A stretch of 64,000 bases of DNA from Chromatiales bacterium (GTDB lineage Bacteria; Pseudomonadota; Gammaproteobacteria; Steroidobacterales; GCA-2729495), in NCBI GenBank assembly GCA_002729495.1, contig PBYE01000032.1, positions 1 to 64,000 of the forward strand. The letters run 5' to 3'. How positions within the stretch are numbered: the stretch's first letter is position 1; every line of letters starts with the position of its first letter. The notes under the pieces are model-generated. The model worked only from the letters and a program-made list of their open reading frames with translations, did not search any database and was not told where the DNA came from. Of the stretch, positions 8,884-16,574 are shown piece by piece. The position numbers were made by a program, and so were the translations under genes.

Positions 8884-9222
8884 TTAACTTTTTGCCCAGA
8901 GGCTGCACCAGCCTTCTGCGTTGATGAGTCGGCCCGGAAATGTCGGGCATTTGCGAAGATAGTCGCCGGCCTTGCCGCGCACATGCACGCAAGTTGCGCA
9001 GGTCTGGCTGGGCTGATGTGTCGCTGCCAGCGGGTGGTTTGTGGGCACGTTGTTGCTGTTCGGATAGTAGAGTACCGCGCGTGCCACCGGGTCATCGGAA
9101 CGCACCGTTGGTTTTGGCTCACGTTGCATCGTTGCGCAGCCGCTGATTGCAAATGCTGCCGGCATCAGCAGGGTGGTAGCTTTAAGCACGTTACGGCGAG
9201 TTAATCTTGTTTTGATCGCCAT
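8884..9222 (-). CDS. High-potential iron-sulfur protein (HiPIP) with Tat signal
   Basis: 112 residues. The N-terminus has a twin-arginine signal (TRRNVLKATTLLMPAAFAISGCA) with a possible lipobox at ISGC. The mature part has the HiPIP cysteine pattern: CATC (C-x2-C), KCPTFPG, and GWCSLWA, binding one [4Fe-4S] cluster. HiPIPs are periplasmic one-electron carriers. Its ATG shares a base with the stop of the upstream 602-residue secreted protein gene (TAATG), so the two are translationally coupled and the HiPIP may serve that protein as electron partner (inference). Confidence 0.88.
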   Translation of the reverse strand: MAIKTRLTRRNVLKATTLLMPAAFAISGCATMQREPKPTVRSDDPVARAVLYYPNSNNVPTNHPLAATHQPSQTCATCVHVRGKAGDYLRKCPTFPGRLINAEGWCSLWAKS

Positions 9223-11030
9223 TATTCTGATCCTTTATCGAGTAATTGTATGACCTGACCGGCCAGCAGTTTGCCGATACGCGGATCGGTGCTGGGTGAC
9301 TGCCAGAGTTCCCAGGTTCCGCGGTACTGTTCCTGCACTGGTTCGTACTCGTTGGGTACACCCTGACTTGAGTCATAGCCCAGATGTCCATAAGCGGATA
9401 TGTCGAAACCCAGCGACGGATCGGTATCCTGGCGTGCCTGTGTGATGGGCGTTTGCCTGGGCGGCGGATAAGGTTGGCCAGTGCCGCAGCCGCCCATGGT
9501 AAGACAGCAGGGTTCCGTTAAACCTTCAGGTTCGCCTGGAACTTTACATGCGGTGTTTAACCAGACGCCCCAGTAGTCGGCAAACGGATGACCGGTTTCC
9601 GGATAGGTTTTGTAATCCAAATTTTCGGCGCGTAACCATGATCGCCAGCCGATCTCTTTCGCAATTTGATTGGGTAGTTCGACCATGTTCAGCACACTGT
9701 CGGTCACAATCTGGGTGAACACCACAACGATATGCCCCACTCCGCGCTCACGAAACAGCTCGAGCGCTTCCCAGTAGCGATACTGATGGTCACCGCCCGG
9801 TAGTTCCCGGTCACTAAGATACAGCCAGGCGTTACCCAGGCTTTCGCCGCGCATTTCGCGACTGCGCTCCGTTTTATCACCGCCTGGACGCGTGACTTCG
9901 ATGCTGGGGTTTTCCACCTTCAGGCCCATCCAGCTGCCCAGAATATTGTTCGCTTGCATAGTCGGGTAGCGACGCAGCAATTCGGCTTTCACCAGACCAT
10001 CCAACAGCACGGTGTCGTTGACCTTCGGATCGAACGCCTGGTTGCCGTTTCGAATGGAATGATTGACGATGAGAATCGCAGTGTCTTCGGGCGACACATC
10101 CGGGTTCATACCGGCAATCGCACCGTCGACGATCGAGTTAATTAGCAACGGATCCTGAATCAGTGGATTGGGCCGGCCCGTCAGTGGAATTTGTGGGTTA
10201 ACTTTTGGTTCACCCAACGAACGAGTCCAGTTGGGTGGATCAGTGGGATAACTTTCCCGCATCAGATCAGTCGGGTCGTTCACCCAGCGTACTTTGATGT
10301 CAGTGCCGTTACGCTGATTCCAGTCATCCACCATTCGGCGCGTCATGTCGACCACGTCGTAGGTTTTCCAAAAGCGCACACCCGACGTAGTGAGATCAAC
10401 CATGATGAGTTCTTCAGCACCGCGTTTAAGCAATCGTTCGCCGGGACCGTCAATGTTGTAACGCTCCGGATTGCAGTGCTTCCAGGGTCCGCCATCCGTT
10501 TCACTGCCGCAATAGGTCTGGGCCGCTCCATCTTCTACCTGCGGTCCGTATAGATAACGCGGCCAGGGCAAACGATGAATGAAAGTTTGTGTGCCAAGCC
10601 AGTGCGCGATGTCCGTAACAAATTTAATGCCCCGTTCTTTGCCAATGGCATCAAGCTGCCAGGTCATTTCCTCAAACTGGCGGTCTGTGATATTGGGTGA
10701 TGGGTCTATCCCACCTATACGAGCATTCTGAAACTTATACTTTTTGTATTGGGATGAGGCATTGGCATAGGCCTGACTGTCATCAGACTTGACGACAGTC
10801 GCCCAGGCATCCGGATTCCAGATGATGCGTTGAAAAATAACGTTGTTCGGATCGTAGTGAAAAAATTGCAACGCGTTGTCGAAAGTCTCGCCAATATCAC
10901 TTTCTTCGCCACCGCCGTGAACTACATACAACACGCCCACCGTGCGCCGGGGTTCGGTAGCATGCAACGTCACGGATAAAACTGTCGCAAGTATTACGCT
11001 TGCTAGACCTGCAACCTTTCTCATCATCAT
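9222..11030 (-). CDS. Large secreted protein of unknown function
   Basis: 602 residues with a Sec signal peptide (MMMRKVAGLASVILATVLSVTLHA). The mature start TVGVLYVVHGGGEESDIGETF and later stretches (TAILIVNHSIRNGNQAF; GHIVVVFTQIVTDSVLNMVELP) faintly recall chelatase-like folds in which a strand leads into HG or NH, but I cannot assign a family. About eight cysteines occur in the C-terminal half, including EPCCLTMGGCGTG, suggesting disulfides or metal binding outside the cytoplasm. Coupled to the HiPIP gene. Cargo of the tRNA-Gly islet. Confidence 0.75.
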   Translation of the reverse strand: MMMRKVAGLASVILATVLSVTLHATEPRRTVGVLYVVHGGGEESDIGETFDNALQFFHYDPNNVIFQRIIWNPDAWATVVKSDDSQAYANASSQYKKYKFQNARIGGIDPSPNITDRQFEEMTWQLDAIGKERGIKFVTDIAHWLGTQTFIHRLPWPRYLYGPQVEDGAAQTYCGSETDGGPWKHCNPERYNIDGPGERLLKRGAEELIMVDLTTSGVRFWKTYDVVDMTRRMVDDWNQRNGTDIKVRWVNDPTDLMRESYPTDPPNWTRSLGEPKVNPQIPLTGRPNPLIQDPLLINSIVDGAIAGMNPDVSPEDTAILIVNHSIRNGNQAFDPKVNDTVLLDGLVKAELLRRYPTMQANNILGSWMGLKVENPSIEVTRPGGDKTERSREMRGESLGNAWLYLSDRELPGGDHQYRYWEALELFRERGVGHIVVVFTQIVTDSVLNMVELPNQIAKEIGWRSWLRAENLDYKTYPETGHPFADYWGVWLNTACKVPGEPEGLTEPCCLTMGGCGTGQPYPPPRQTPITQARQDTDPSLGFDISAYGHLGYDSSQGVPNEYEPVQEQYRGTWELWQSPSTDPRIGKLLAGQVIQLLDKGSE

Positions 11031-11078
11031 CCTTTGGTCAGCATATGAAAATTGGGGTCGAACCGGTTCCGTTCCCCT

Positions 11079-11136
11079 CCACCCGACCGTGACACGTTAC
11101 ACCGTCTAACTGTAGAATCTCCAAGTACCAGACATC
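11079..11136. repeat. Right copy of the 58-bp inverted repeat
   Basis: Reverse complement of 6776-6833 with a few mismatches. Its plus strand carries GTGACA-18 bp-TAGAAT, the same promoter-like pair that drives tRNA-Gly at the left copy, here pointing right into a broken tRNA fragment. Confidence 0.9.
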
Positions 11137-11161
11137 GCCTCACCCATTAGACGACACCCGC
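11137..11161 (-). pseudogene. tRNA-Gly 5' remnant (attachment-like repeat 2)
   Basis: On the minus strand GCGGGTGTCGTCTAATGG equals the first 18 bases of tRNA-Gly(CCC), followed by GTGAGGC, which differs from the gene. The 5' fragment alone is present; no cloverleaf forms. A near-identical fragment lies at 14505. Confidence 0.8.
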
Positions 11162-11197
11162 AAATCTTAGTTTTTATAGTGTACCTGCATGATTCGA

Positions 11198-11767
11198 CTA
11201 GCCGGCAATCAGCGAGACCTTGGCCATCATGGCAATCATGATGTAGACCGTCAGTACCGTGGCTACCATCGCGCGAATACCGCCGTTGATCATCCCGTGC
11301 ATGGGCTCGTCGGAATGTCGATTCCGCGCATAACGGATCACGTCCGGCACGACGCTGATCCCGGCCATGATCCAGAACGCCAGGTAGGAATCCCAGGCCC
11401 ACGGTGCGCCCGCCAGTCCACCCCAATTCTCGACCGCCATCAATCCCGCGAGGGGTGTGATGACCGACATCGGTCCCGTAACCGACAAGCACAGTATGCG
11501 CATGTGCCCGCGTGCCCAGATGCCGAACTCCCTGGGCTGGGTGGCGCGAATGCGCAGTGACCAGATATTGCTGAAAAGCGTATGCCCGACAAAAAAGAAG
11601 GCCGCAAACTCGTGGACGACCAGCGTCGGGATATAGGGAAATATCTGCGGGACTCGCAGACCAAACAACGGCAGGGCCGCAACTGCCATGATCAATACAT
11701 AGATGGCAACCCAGAAAAGCTTACGCGGATCTTCATCGATCTCAGTAGCAATAGCGGTATTGTTCAT
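11198..11767 (-). CDS. Integral membrane protein, DUF2269-like
   Basis: About 189 residues with four to five membrane segments. FFFVGHTLFSNIWSLRIRA and SLIAG-type ends recall small DUF2269/CopD-like membrane proteins with a conserved His in the second helix (VVHEFAAFFFVGH). Function unknown. ATG at 11767 (MNNTAIATEIDEDP) is preferred; a TTG at 11785 would add six residues. It follows the LLM flavoenzyme gene on the same strand. Confidence 0.6.
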   Translation of the reverse strand: MNNTAIATEIDEDPRKLFWVAIYVLIMAVAALPLFGLRVPQIFPYIPTLVVHEFAAFFFVGHTLFSNIWSLRIRATQPREFGIWARGHMRILCLSVTGPMSVITPLAGLMAVENWGGLAGAPWAWDSYLAFWIMAGISVVPDVIRYARNRHSDEPMHGMINGGIRAMVATVLTVYIMIAMMAKVSLIAG

Positions 11768-11840
11768 CGAAGTGTATCTCGTCAAATTAACTCAGCTGAA
11801 AAAAATTATTAGCGGCTACGGGCAGTCCATATAACGCGAC

Positions 11841-12857
11841 TCAATGAGACTGAAATGCCGGTAATATGCGTTCACCTATAACACTTATCGCGGCAGCCTG
11901 GTCTTCATGCAGCTTGAACGCGACTTCATCCAGGCCCATATCGCGATATCTCTTTAGTGTCTCGATGTGGCCGTCGATATCGTCATAATCGCCGGACATC
12001 GACAGGTTTTCGACCAGTTTGTCGACAATCGCATCCGGAACGCCCTCGATGACGTCCGTCTTCTGCTTATACGCCGTGAAGATATTCGCCCGGTTTGCGT
12101 CGACGATTTTGCATTCCTCTGCATCGAGGAAAGTCTCGAGAAACCAGATATCCAGCATTCCCCGCAATGCGAGGTGCCTCTTTGCTTCGCTGGACGATAA
12201 TTTCTTGTCTTCTTTCACGTGCCAGGCAATAAGGCAACTGACTGCAAGATCATCACGACTCCGGCCATGAGTCGCGAGATTGTCTTCTATGAGCCGCAAA
12301 CTCGACCCCAGGCGCCGTTCAGTCGTATCGCCCAGCATGAGTCCGTCGGCAATCCCGGTGGCCATATGCGTCATCTGCTTCTTGTTGGCACCTATGTATA
12401 TGAAAGGCGGCTCATCGGTTGCCCAGGTCGGTTTATAGCCCCTTACCTGGTAGATATTTCCCTCATAGTTCAGAGCCTCATCGGGATTGGCGCGTTTCAG
12501 GATTTCGACGCATTCGCGTGTCCGGCCAACCATCCGTGAGAAATCCATTCCCATGGTGGCGTTCACACCCGTGGGTCCACCTGTCAGGATATTGGCCCGA
12601 CCGCCACACAGTTCATTCAGGCTGGCCAGTGCTTTTGCAATCTTGTACGGATGCATTTCGTAGGGGGTGACGACCAGCGGACCGAGCCGGATCCTGCTCG
12701 ATGCGAGCGCGAGCGGGCACAAATTGATAAAGGGGTCCCGTGACGAAGGGTAATTCGAGGTCCAGACAGCGTTGAGGCCATAACTTTCTGCCAGTAACCC
12801 CAGCTCACAAACTTCGTGGGGCGACGAGTCAGGATCCAGGATTGCATCAAATTTCAT
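11841..12857 (-). CDS. LLM-class flavin-dependent oxidoreductase
   Basis: 338 residues with the luciferase-like monooxygenase TIM-barrel pattern: LGLLAESYGLNAVWTSNY near the N-terminus, SSRIRLGPLVVTPYEMHPYKIAKALASLNEL, GRANILTGGPTG, and PPFIYIGANKKQMTHMA. Such enzymes use FMN or F420; which one cannot be read here. It is divergent from a marR gene with tandem palindromes in the 87-bp gap, so it is probably the regulated target. Confidence 0.88.
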   Translation of the reverse strand: MKFDAILDPDSSPHEVCELGLLAESYGLNAVWTSNYPSSRDPFINLCPLALASSRIRLGPLVVTPYEMHPYKIAKALASLNELCGGRANILTGGPTGVNATMGMDFSRMVGRTRECVEILKRANPDEALNYEGNIYQVRGYKPTWATDEPPFIYIGANKKQMTHMATGIADGLMLGDTTERRLGSSLRLIEDNLATHGRSRDDLAVSCLIAWHVKEDKKLSSSEAKRHLALRGMLDIWFLETFLDAEECKIVDANRANIFTAYKQKTDVIEGVPDAIVDKLVENLSMSGDYDDIDGHIETLKRYRDMGLDEVAFKLHEDQAAAISVIGERILPAFQSH

Positions 12858-12905
12858 CTGCTTATTATCTCCGGGCCGGTGACGGGATGTCGGCTGTGCT
12901 ATAAT

Positions 12906-12941
12906 TGACCGTATCCTGTCAGATTTGACTGTATCCTGTCA
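12906..12941. promoter_or_regulatory. Tandem operator, probable MarR sites
   Basis: Two copies of TGACYGTATCCTGTCA lie at 12906-12921 and 12926-12941, exactly 20 bp apart, about two helical turns. Each is bounded by TGAC and GTCA, an inverted pair. They sit between the divergent LLM and marR genes, the second ending three bases before the marR ATG, which has no clear Shine-Dalgarno. Binding would block both genes. Confidence 0.65.
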
Positions 12942-12944
12942 ACT

Positions 12945-13403
12945 ATGAATTCATCTCGCAAGACAGCAAATACCGCCGCCGATGCCGTAGTGGAGCTGAT
13001 TAGCCAGAGCTTTCGGCTCAACAGCCGGCTGCAAGCCGCCGCCGACCGGATGGCTCGGGATGCCGGCCTTACCGGCACCCGCTGGCAGGTACTCAACGCA
13101 GTCGCCCAGGCGACGCGTCCGGCAACAATCTCTGATATCGCGCGCTGGATGGGGTTGGCTCGCCAGAGCGTGCAGCAGGTGGCCAATGCGCTGGCCGAAG
13201 ATAAGCTGATTGCCTACCAGTCCAACCCAAAACATCAGCGCGCACCTCTCGTCGTCGTGACGAAGAAAGCGGCGAAACTCCTTGAGCAACTCGATGAACA
13301 GCGGTATGCCTGGGCCCGTGCGGTCGCCACCACGCTGCCGGTCGCCGATATCAAGGTAGCAAGCGAAATCCTGCGTACGGTCCGTGAAAAACTATCAGGC
13401 TGA
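12945..13403 (+). CDS. MarR-family transcriptional regulator
   Basis: 152 residues. A central winged helix-turn-helix is visible (TISDIARWMGLARQSVQQVANALAEDKLI, about 64-92), then the wing YQSNPKHQRAPLVVVTKKA and a C-terminal dimerisation helix. MarR proteins usually repress adjacent genes and release DNA on binding small ligands. The tandem palindromes just upstream and the divergent LLM gene fit autoregulation plus control of the flavoenzyme. Confidence 0.88.
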   Translation: MNSSRKTANTAADAVVELISQSFRLNSRLQAAADRMARDAGLTGTRWQVLNAVAQATRPATISDIARWMGLARQSVQQVANALAEDKLIAYQSNPKHQRAPLVVVTKKAAKLLEQLDEQRYAWARAVATTLPVADIKVASEILRTVREKLSG

Positions 13404-13560
13404 ACGAAACCTGTGGTTTCTAATCATCCGCTGTTCGGGACGGTACTGTAGTATAGATACCCGCTTTATCCGGGCCTTATTGGGGTGAACCGCTATAAAC
13501 CACCCTGCGGAAAACCTGGTTTGACACCGGATTTCACAAGAAGCAGGCGCAGAGAACTAC

Positions 13561-14475
13561 ATGAATGACGATAAAAATAGTGCAAAAACAGTTCTGATAG
13601 TTGGAGCGACAGGCTACATCGGTAGTGCTGTCGTTGCGGAATCAGTACGCCAAGGTCATGACGTCATTGCAGTAACAAGATCCCAGCAAAATGATTCTCA
13701 GTTTGACGGGGCAGAGGTTGTACTGGCTGACGTAACTGACCCTGCGTCCATCGCTAAAGTATTCGATAGAAAGATCGATGTCGTCATCTCATGCCTGGCC
13801 TGTCGATCGGGCCTCGCACAGGACTTCGATGCAATCGATTACAAAGCTACACTCAATATCCTCAATGCCGCCCTAGAAAACGGAACTGGCAAATTCATTC
13901 TCCTGTCAGCGATCTGCGTAAGAAAGCCGGACCTGCCACTCCAGCTTGCCAAGCTGAAAATGGAGGATGCGTTGATCCGCTCGGGGATTGACTACACCAT
14001 CGTGAGGCCGACAGCATACTTTTGGGTTTTCGATGTACAAACCAGGATGATTGCAAAAGGGAAACCGGGTTATCTGATAGGGAGTGGCGAGCAGGCCCAC
14101 CATAATCCGATTGCCAAAGAAGATTTAGCCGAGTTTATGGTTAGCAGTATTGATAACAGTGAACGCAAAAACCGCATGTTTATCATTGGCGGGCCGGAAG
14201 TCCCTGAAAATATCATTACCTATAAAGATTCTCTTATGATGATATTTGAATCCCTGGGCAAAGAGCCAAAGTTGGTCAGCATTCCCGGATGGCTGCTCAC
14301 AGCCGTGATCCGTATAACGGGATTCATAGGACTCTTCTCCAGAAAAATCGGTGTTTTTTCAGAGTTCCTGAAAGTTCTCTATTACTACCTGGAAAATGAT
14401 ATGCGAGCCCCCGGCTACGGCTCTATAACACTCAGGCAGCACCTGATGGATACAACGAGAAAAGTAGAAACGTAG
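13561..14475 (+). CDS. NAD(P)-binding reductase resembling divinyl chlorophyllide 8-vinyl-reductase (BciA)
   Basis: 304 residues. Rossmann start VLIVGATGYIGSAVVAESVRQGHDVIAVTR, then DVVISCLACRSG, AIDYKATLNILNAA, FILLSAICVRKPDLPLQLAKLKMEDAL and YTIVRPTAYFW, which follow the BciA family order closely. BciA reduces the 8-vinyl group of divinyl chlorophyllide in phototrophs. No photosynthesis genes are in the window, so this is either a paralogue acting on another substrate or a stray gene. It is the last gene before a tRNA-Gly remnant, so probably acquired. Confidence 0.65.
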   Translation: MNDDKNSAKTVLIVGATGYIGSAVVAESVRQGHDVIAVTRSQQNDSQFDGAEVVLADVTDPASIAKVFDRKIDVVISCLACRSGLAQDFDAIDYKATLNILNAALENGTGKFILLSAICVRKPDLPLQLAKLKMEDALIRSGIDYTIVRPTAYFWVFDVQTRMIAKGKPGYLIGSGEQAHHNPIAKEDLAEFMVSSIDNSERKNRMFIIGGPEVPENIITYKDSLMMIFESLGKEPKLVSIPGWLLTAVIRITGFIGLFSRKIGVFSEFLKVLYYYLENDMRAPGYGSITLRQHLMDTTRKVET

Positions 14476-14504
14476 CCAGTTTTTTCATCAGCTCCGCTGA
14501 CCGG

Positions 14505-14529
14505 GCCTCACCCATTAGATGACACCTGC
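14505..14529 (-). pseudogene. tRNA-Gly 5' remnant (attachment-like repeat 3)
   Basis: Differs from the remnant at 11137 by two transitions over 25 bases (GCCTCACCCATTAGAYGACACCYGC on the plus strand). Together with that one it brackets the 11.2-14.5 kb cargo block. Confidence 0.7.
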
Positions 14530-14552
14530 TTGTTTGCAAGACTCCGCGCATA

Positions 14553-15233
14553 CTACGAGCGGCTGGTTATCCTGCGCGACAAATAGACAGACATCGCGAG
14601 CGCTGCGAAACCAATAACTGCTGTCGTGACCAGTGCCGACTGCGAAAGCTTTCCGAAATCAACCGGCCCTATCGAGTCGTAAATAACGTTGCCCCCCATC
14701 ACCGAGGCAATGTGCGTAATGATGCACACCTTTAACGAGCCGCTGATATGGCGTAGCCATCCCCAGGCAAACAGCACTGCAAGCAGCGCGAAAAAGCGGA
14801 GCCATACGGTTTCCCAGGGATGTGCAAAGGTATTGAACAAAACCACGACAAGTATTGCCGTCCACAAGCCTGTATGTCGCGACAACACGCTTTGCATGAT
14901 GCCGCGAAAACAAAATTCCGATGATGTAGACAGCGCGATCGAAATCGCAATCCAGTAAACCACCGCAAACAAGGTACTCACGCCTTCAAGTGCAGTAGGT
15001 GCGGCATGGACGGTGCCGTGCCACGCTTTCTCAAGAATAAATACTGTTTCCGCAGCAATATTGGAAACGACGGCGAACGCGGCAATCAACATGACCGGCG
15101 CCTTGCACGGAGTTCGTAAGCCGATGTCCCAGCGCTTGTCGCACCACCACACCGTACCGAATACCACTGCAAGTACAGGTACCGGAAACCAGGGCAGGTT
15201 TGGAAGCGTGTCGGCATTGAACTGCGCCGTCAT
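14553..15233 (-). CDS. CPBP-family intramembrane metalloprotease-like protein
   Basis: 226 residues with about six membrane segments. Motif 1 reads SSEFCFRG (one of the paired Glu positions is Ser), motif 2 is FNTFAH (F-x3-H), and a third His is in THIASVMGGN. CPBP/Abi proteins include CAAX-type proteases; the changed motif makes activity uncertain. The frame stays open upstream of the ATG to 15317 and would encode an extra hydrophobic helix (VGSTFLFVCLVAF), but only an ATT with GGGGA before it could start there. Confidence 0.7.
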   Translation of the reverse strand: MTAQFNADTLPNLPWFPVPVLAVVFGTVWWCDKRWDIGLRTPCKAPVMLIAAFAVVSNIAAETVFILEKAWHGTVHAAPTALEGVSTLFAVVYWIAISIALSTSSEFCFRGIMQSVLSRHTGLWTAILVVVLFNTFAHPWETVWLRFFALLAVLFAWGWLRHISGSLKVCIITHIASVMGGNVIYDSIGPVDFGKLSQSALVTTAVIGFAALAMSVYLSRRITSRS

Positions 15234-15368
15234 AATACTGAACGCAACGAGGCATACAAACAGGAATGTGCTGCCAACGCATGCAGCTACAGATGCCTTT
15301 ATAGAAGAGGTGTTAATGCTGCTTTTCCCCGTTTACAACTGATGCAAGTTTATGTCATTGGGCCGATT

Positions 15369-16574
15369 CTAGTCGCCAAGGCTGGCATCTGTGATTCGCG
15401 GCACGTCCGGCCCACCATAACTCAGAGTAAGGCCCTTCTGGAAAGCTTGGGACGCCGCGTCCTCCTCTCCCAGTCGCAGCATGAGCTGTCCCAGTTCGTG
15501 CCAGGTCTGTGGCGAAGGCCGGATACCGTTACTGGATTCGTAGTAACTGCGCGCTTTACCCCATAACTCTGTGCGTACACACAGCCTTGCCGCCGTGAGC
15601 AGCAACGCGGGGTCTTCGGGGCGCTGGCGCAACCAGGATTCGGCACGGTTCAGGAGAGTAGCGGGGTTCGTAAACTCCAGTTCACCGTACAAAAGAATCA
15701 GCTCTTCGCTCCACTCCTTATTAAGGGACTTGCGAATAATGCTTTCCGCCTCTTCTATCTGGCCGTCATTAATCAACGCCTGGATGCGCGCGCGCAGGAT
15801 ACGCGGTTGTTCGCGTAGTCTGCGTGGCAGTGTCTTCCACAAGGTTTTGATGCGCCCGGGGTCGTCGGCAGCCTCGCCCAGCAAGGCACACCAGGTAAGC
15901 ACATACCATTCATCAAGCAGTTCATCCGGCAGATGGCCAAGCTTAAGAAGTTTTGGTAGCAGGCCTTCCAGTTCGGGCCAATCCTCTTCGTTAATACACA
16001 GCTCTGCTTTCAGTCGCAGCCCTTCGGGATTGCGTGGCGTCAGCTCGAGCACCTTGTTAAGAGTAGCGCGCGCCATTTCTAACTCATCATTGTCCAGTTG
16101 CAGTTCTGCCTGCGTCAGCAGCACGGCAACGGCAGCGCGTGGCTCCTGGTCGTATGCCATTTTCAGCCAGTTGTCCCTGCGCTCCCGGTCTCCCTGCGCC
16201 TGCGCGGCACGCGCGGCGGCAAGGTAATTTAATAAAGGGGTTTCACTGTTGCGCACACCCTTGGTGAGTAATTTTTCACCACGGGCGAAGTTTCCTTCAC
16301 CCATTTCTATGTAACCGCGAACGATGCGTTCGCCTGCCTTGCGCATACGGTTGCGCGCTGCCATTTCTCCCAACTGTCGCGGTGCGCGCCATAGCCGGAC
16401 GAGGAAACGGACCGCCAGGTAAAAAAGCGCCAGCGCCAGGACAAGGATCGGCACAGACATCTCGACCAGCGTGCCGCGGAAGTGGATGAGTACGTAGCCG
16501 TTATCCTGTAACAGGTAGTTGGCCGCCAGCGCTCCGATGATCAGGCTAAGGACGACGGCAAACCCGGATTTCAC
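15369..16574 (-). CDS. hemY: HemY, inner-membrane TPR protein of the heme gene cluster
   Basis: 401 residues. Two N-terminal membrane helices (VVLSLIIGALAANYLL and VPILVLALALFYLAVRFLVRLW, about 6-62) form the HemY_N region, then the conserved RAPRQLGEMAARNRMRKAGERIVRGYIEMGEGNFARGEKLL and tetratricopeptide repeats to the end. It accompanies heme synthesis genes in gammaproteobacteria, and its biochemical role is unclear. It is not protoporphyrinogen oxidase, which shares the name in Bacillus. Start ATG overlaps the hemX stop by four bases. Confidence 0.92.
   Translation of the reverse strand: MKSGFAVVLSLIIGALAANYLLQDNGYVLIHFRGTLVEMSVPILVLALALFYLAVRFLVRLWRAPRQLGEMAARNRMRKAGERIVRGYIEMGEGNFARGEKLLTKGVRNSETPLLNYLAAARAAQAQGDRERRDNWLKMAYDQEPRAAVAVLLTQAELQLDNDELEMARATLNKVLELTPRNPEGLRLKAELCINEEDWPELEGLLPKLLKLGHLPDELLDEWYVLTWCALLGEAADDPGRIKTLWKTLPRRLREQPRILRARIQALINDGQIEEAESIIRKSLNKEWSEELILLYGELEFTNPATLLNRAESWLRQRPEDPALLLTAARLCVRTELWGKARSYYESSNGIRPSPQTWHELGQLMLRLGEEDAASQAFQKGLTLSYGGPDVPRITDASLGD

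Larger units (their letters stand above)
6756..11163. mobile_element. Putative genomic islet at tRNA-Gly, with inverted terminal repeats and a flanking 20-bp direct repeat
   Basis: A 20-bp stretch covering the tRNA-Gly 5' end plus two upstream bases (6756-6775) is repeated identically and in the same orientation at 11144-11163. Just inside these, 58-bp inverted repeats (6776-6833 and 11079-11136) face each other with a few mismatches. Between them are four cargo genes. No integrase or transposase is present, so mobility, if any, was supplied in trans or lost. Alternatively the structure arose by an inverted duplication of the tRNA promoter region. Confidence 0.5.
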
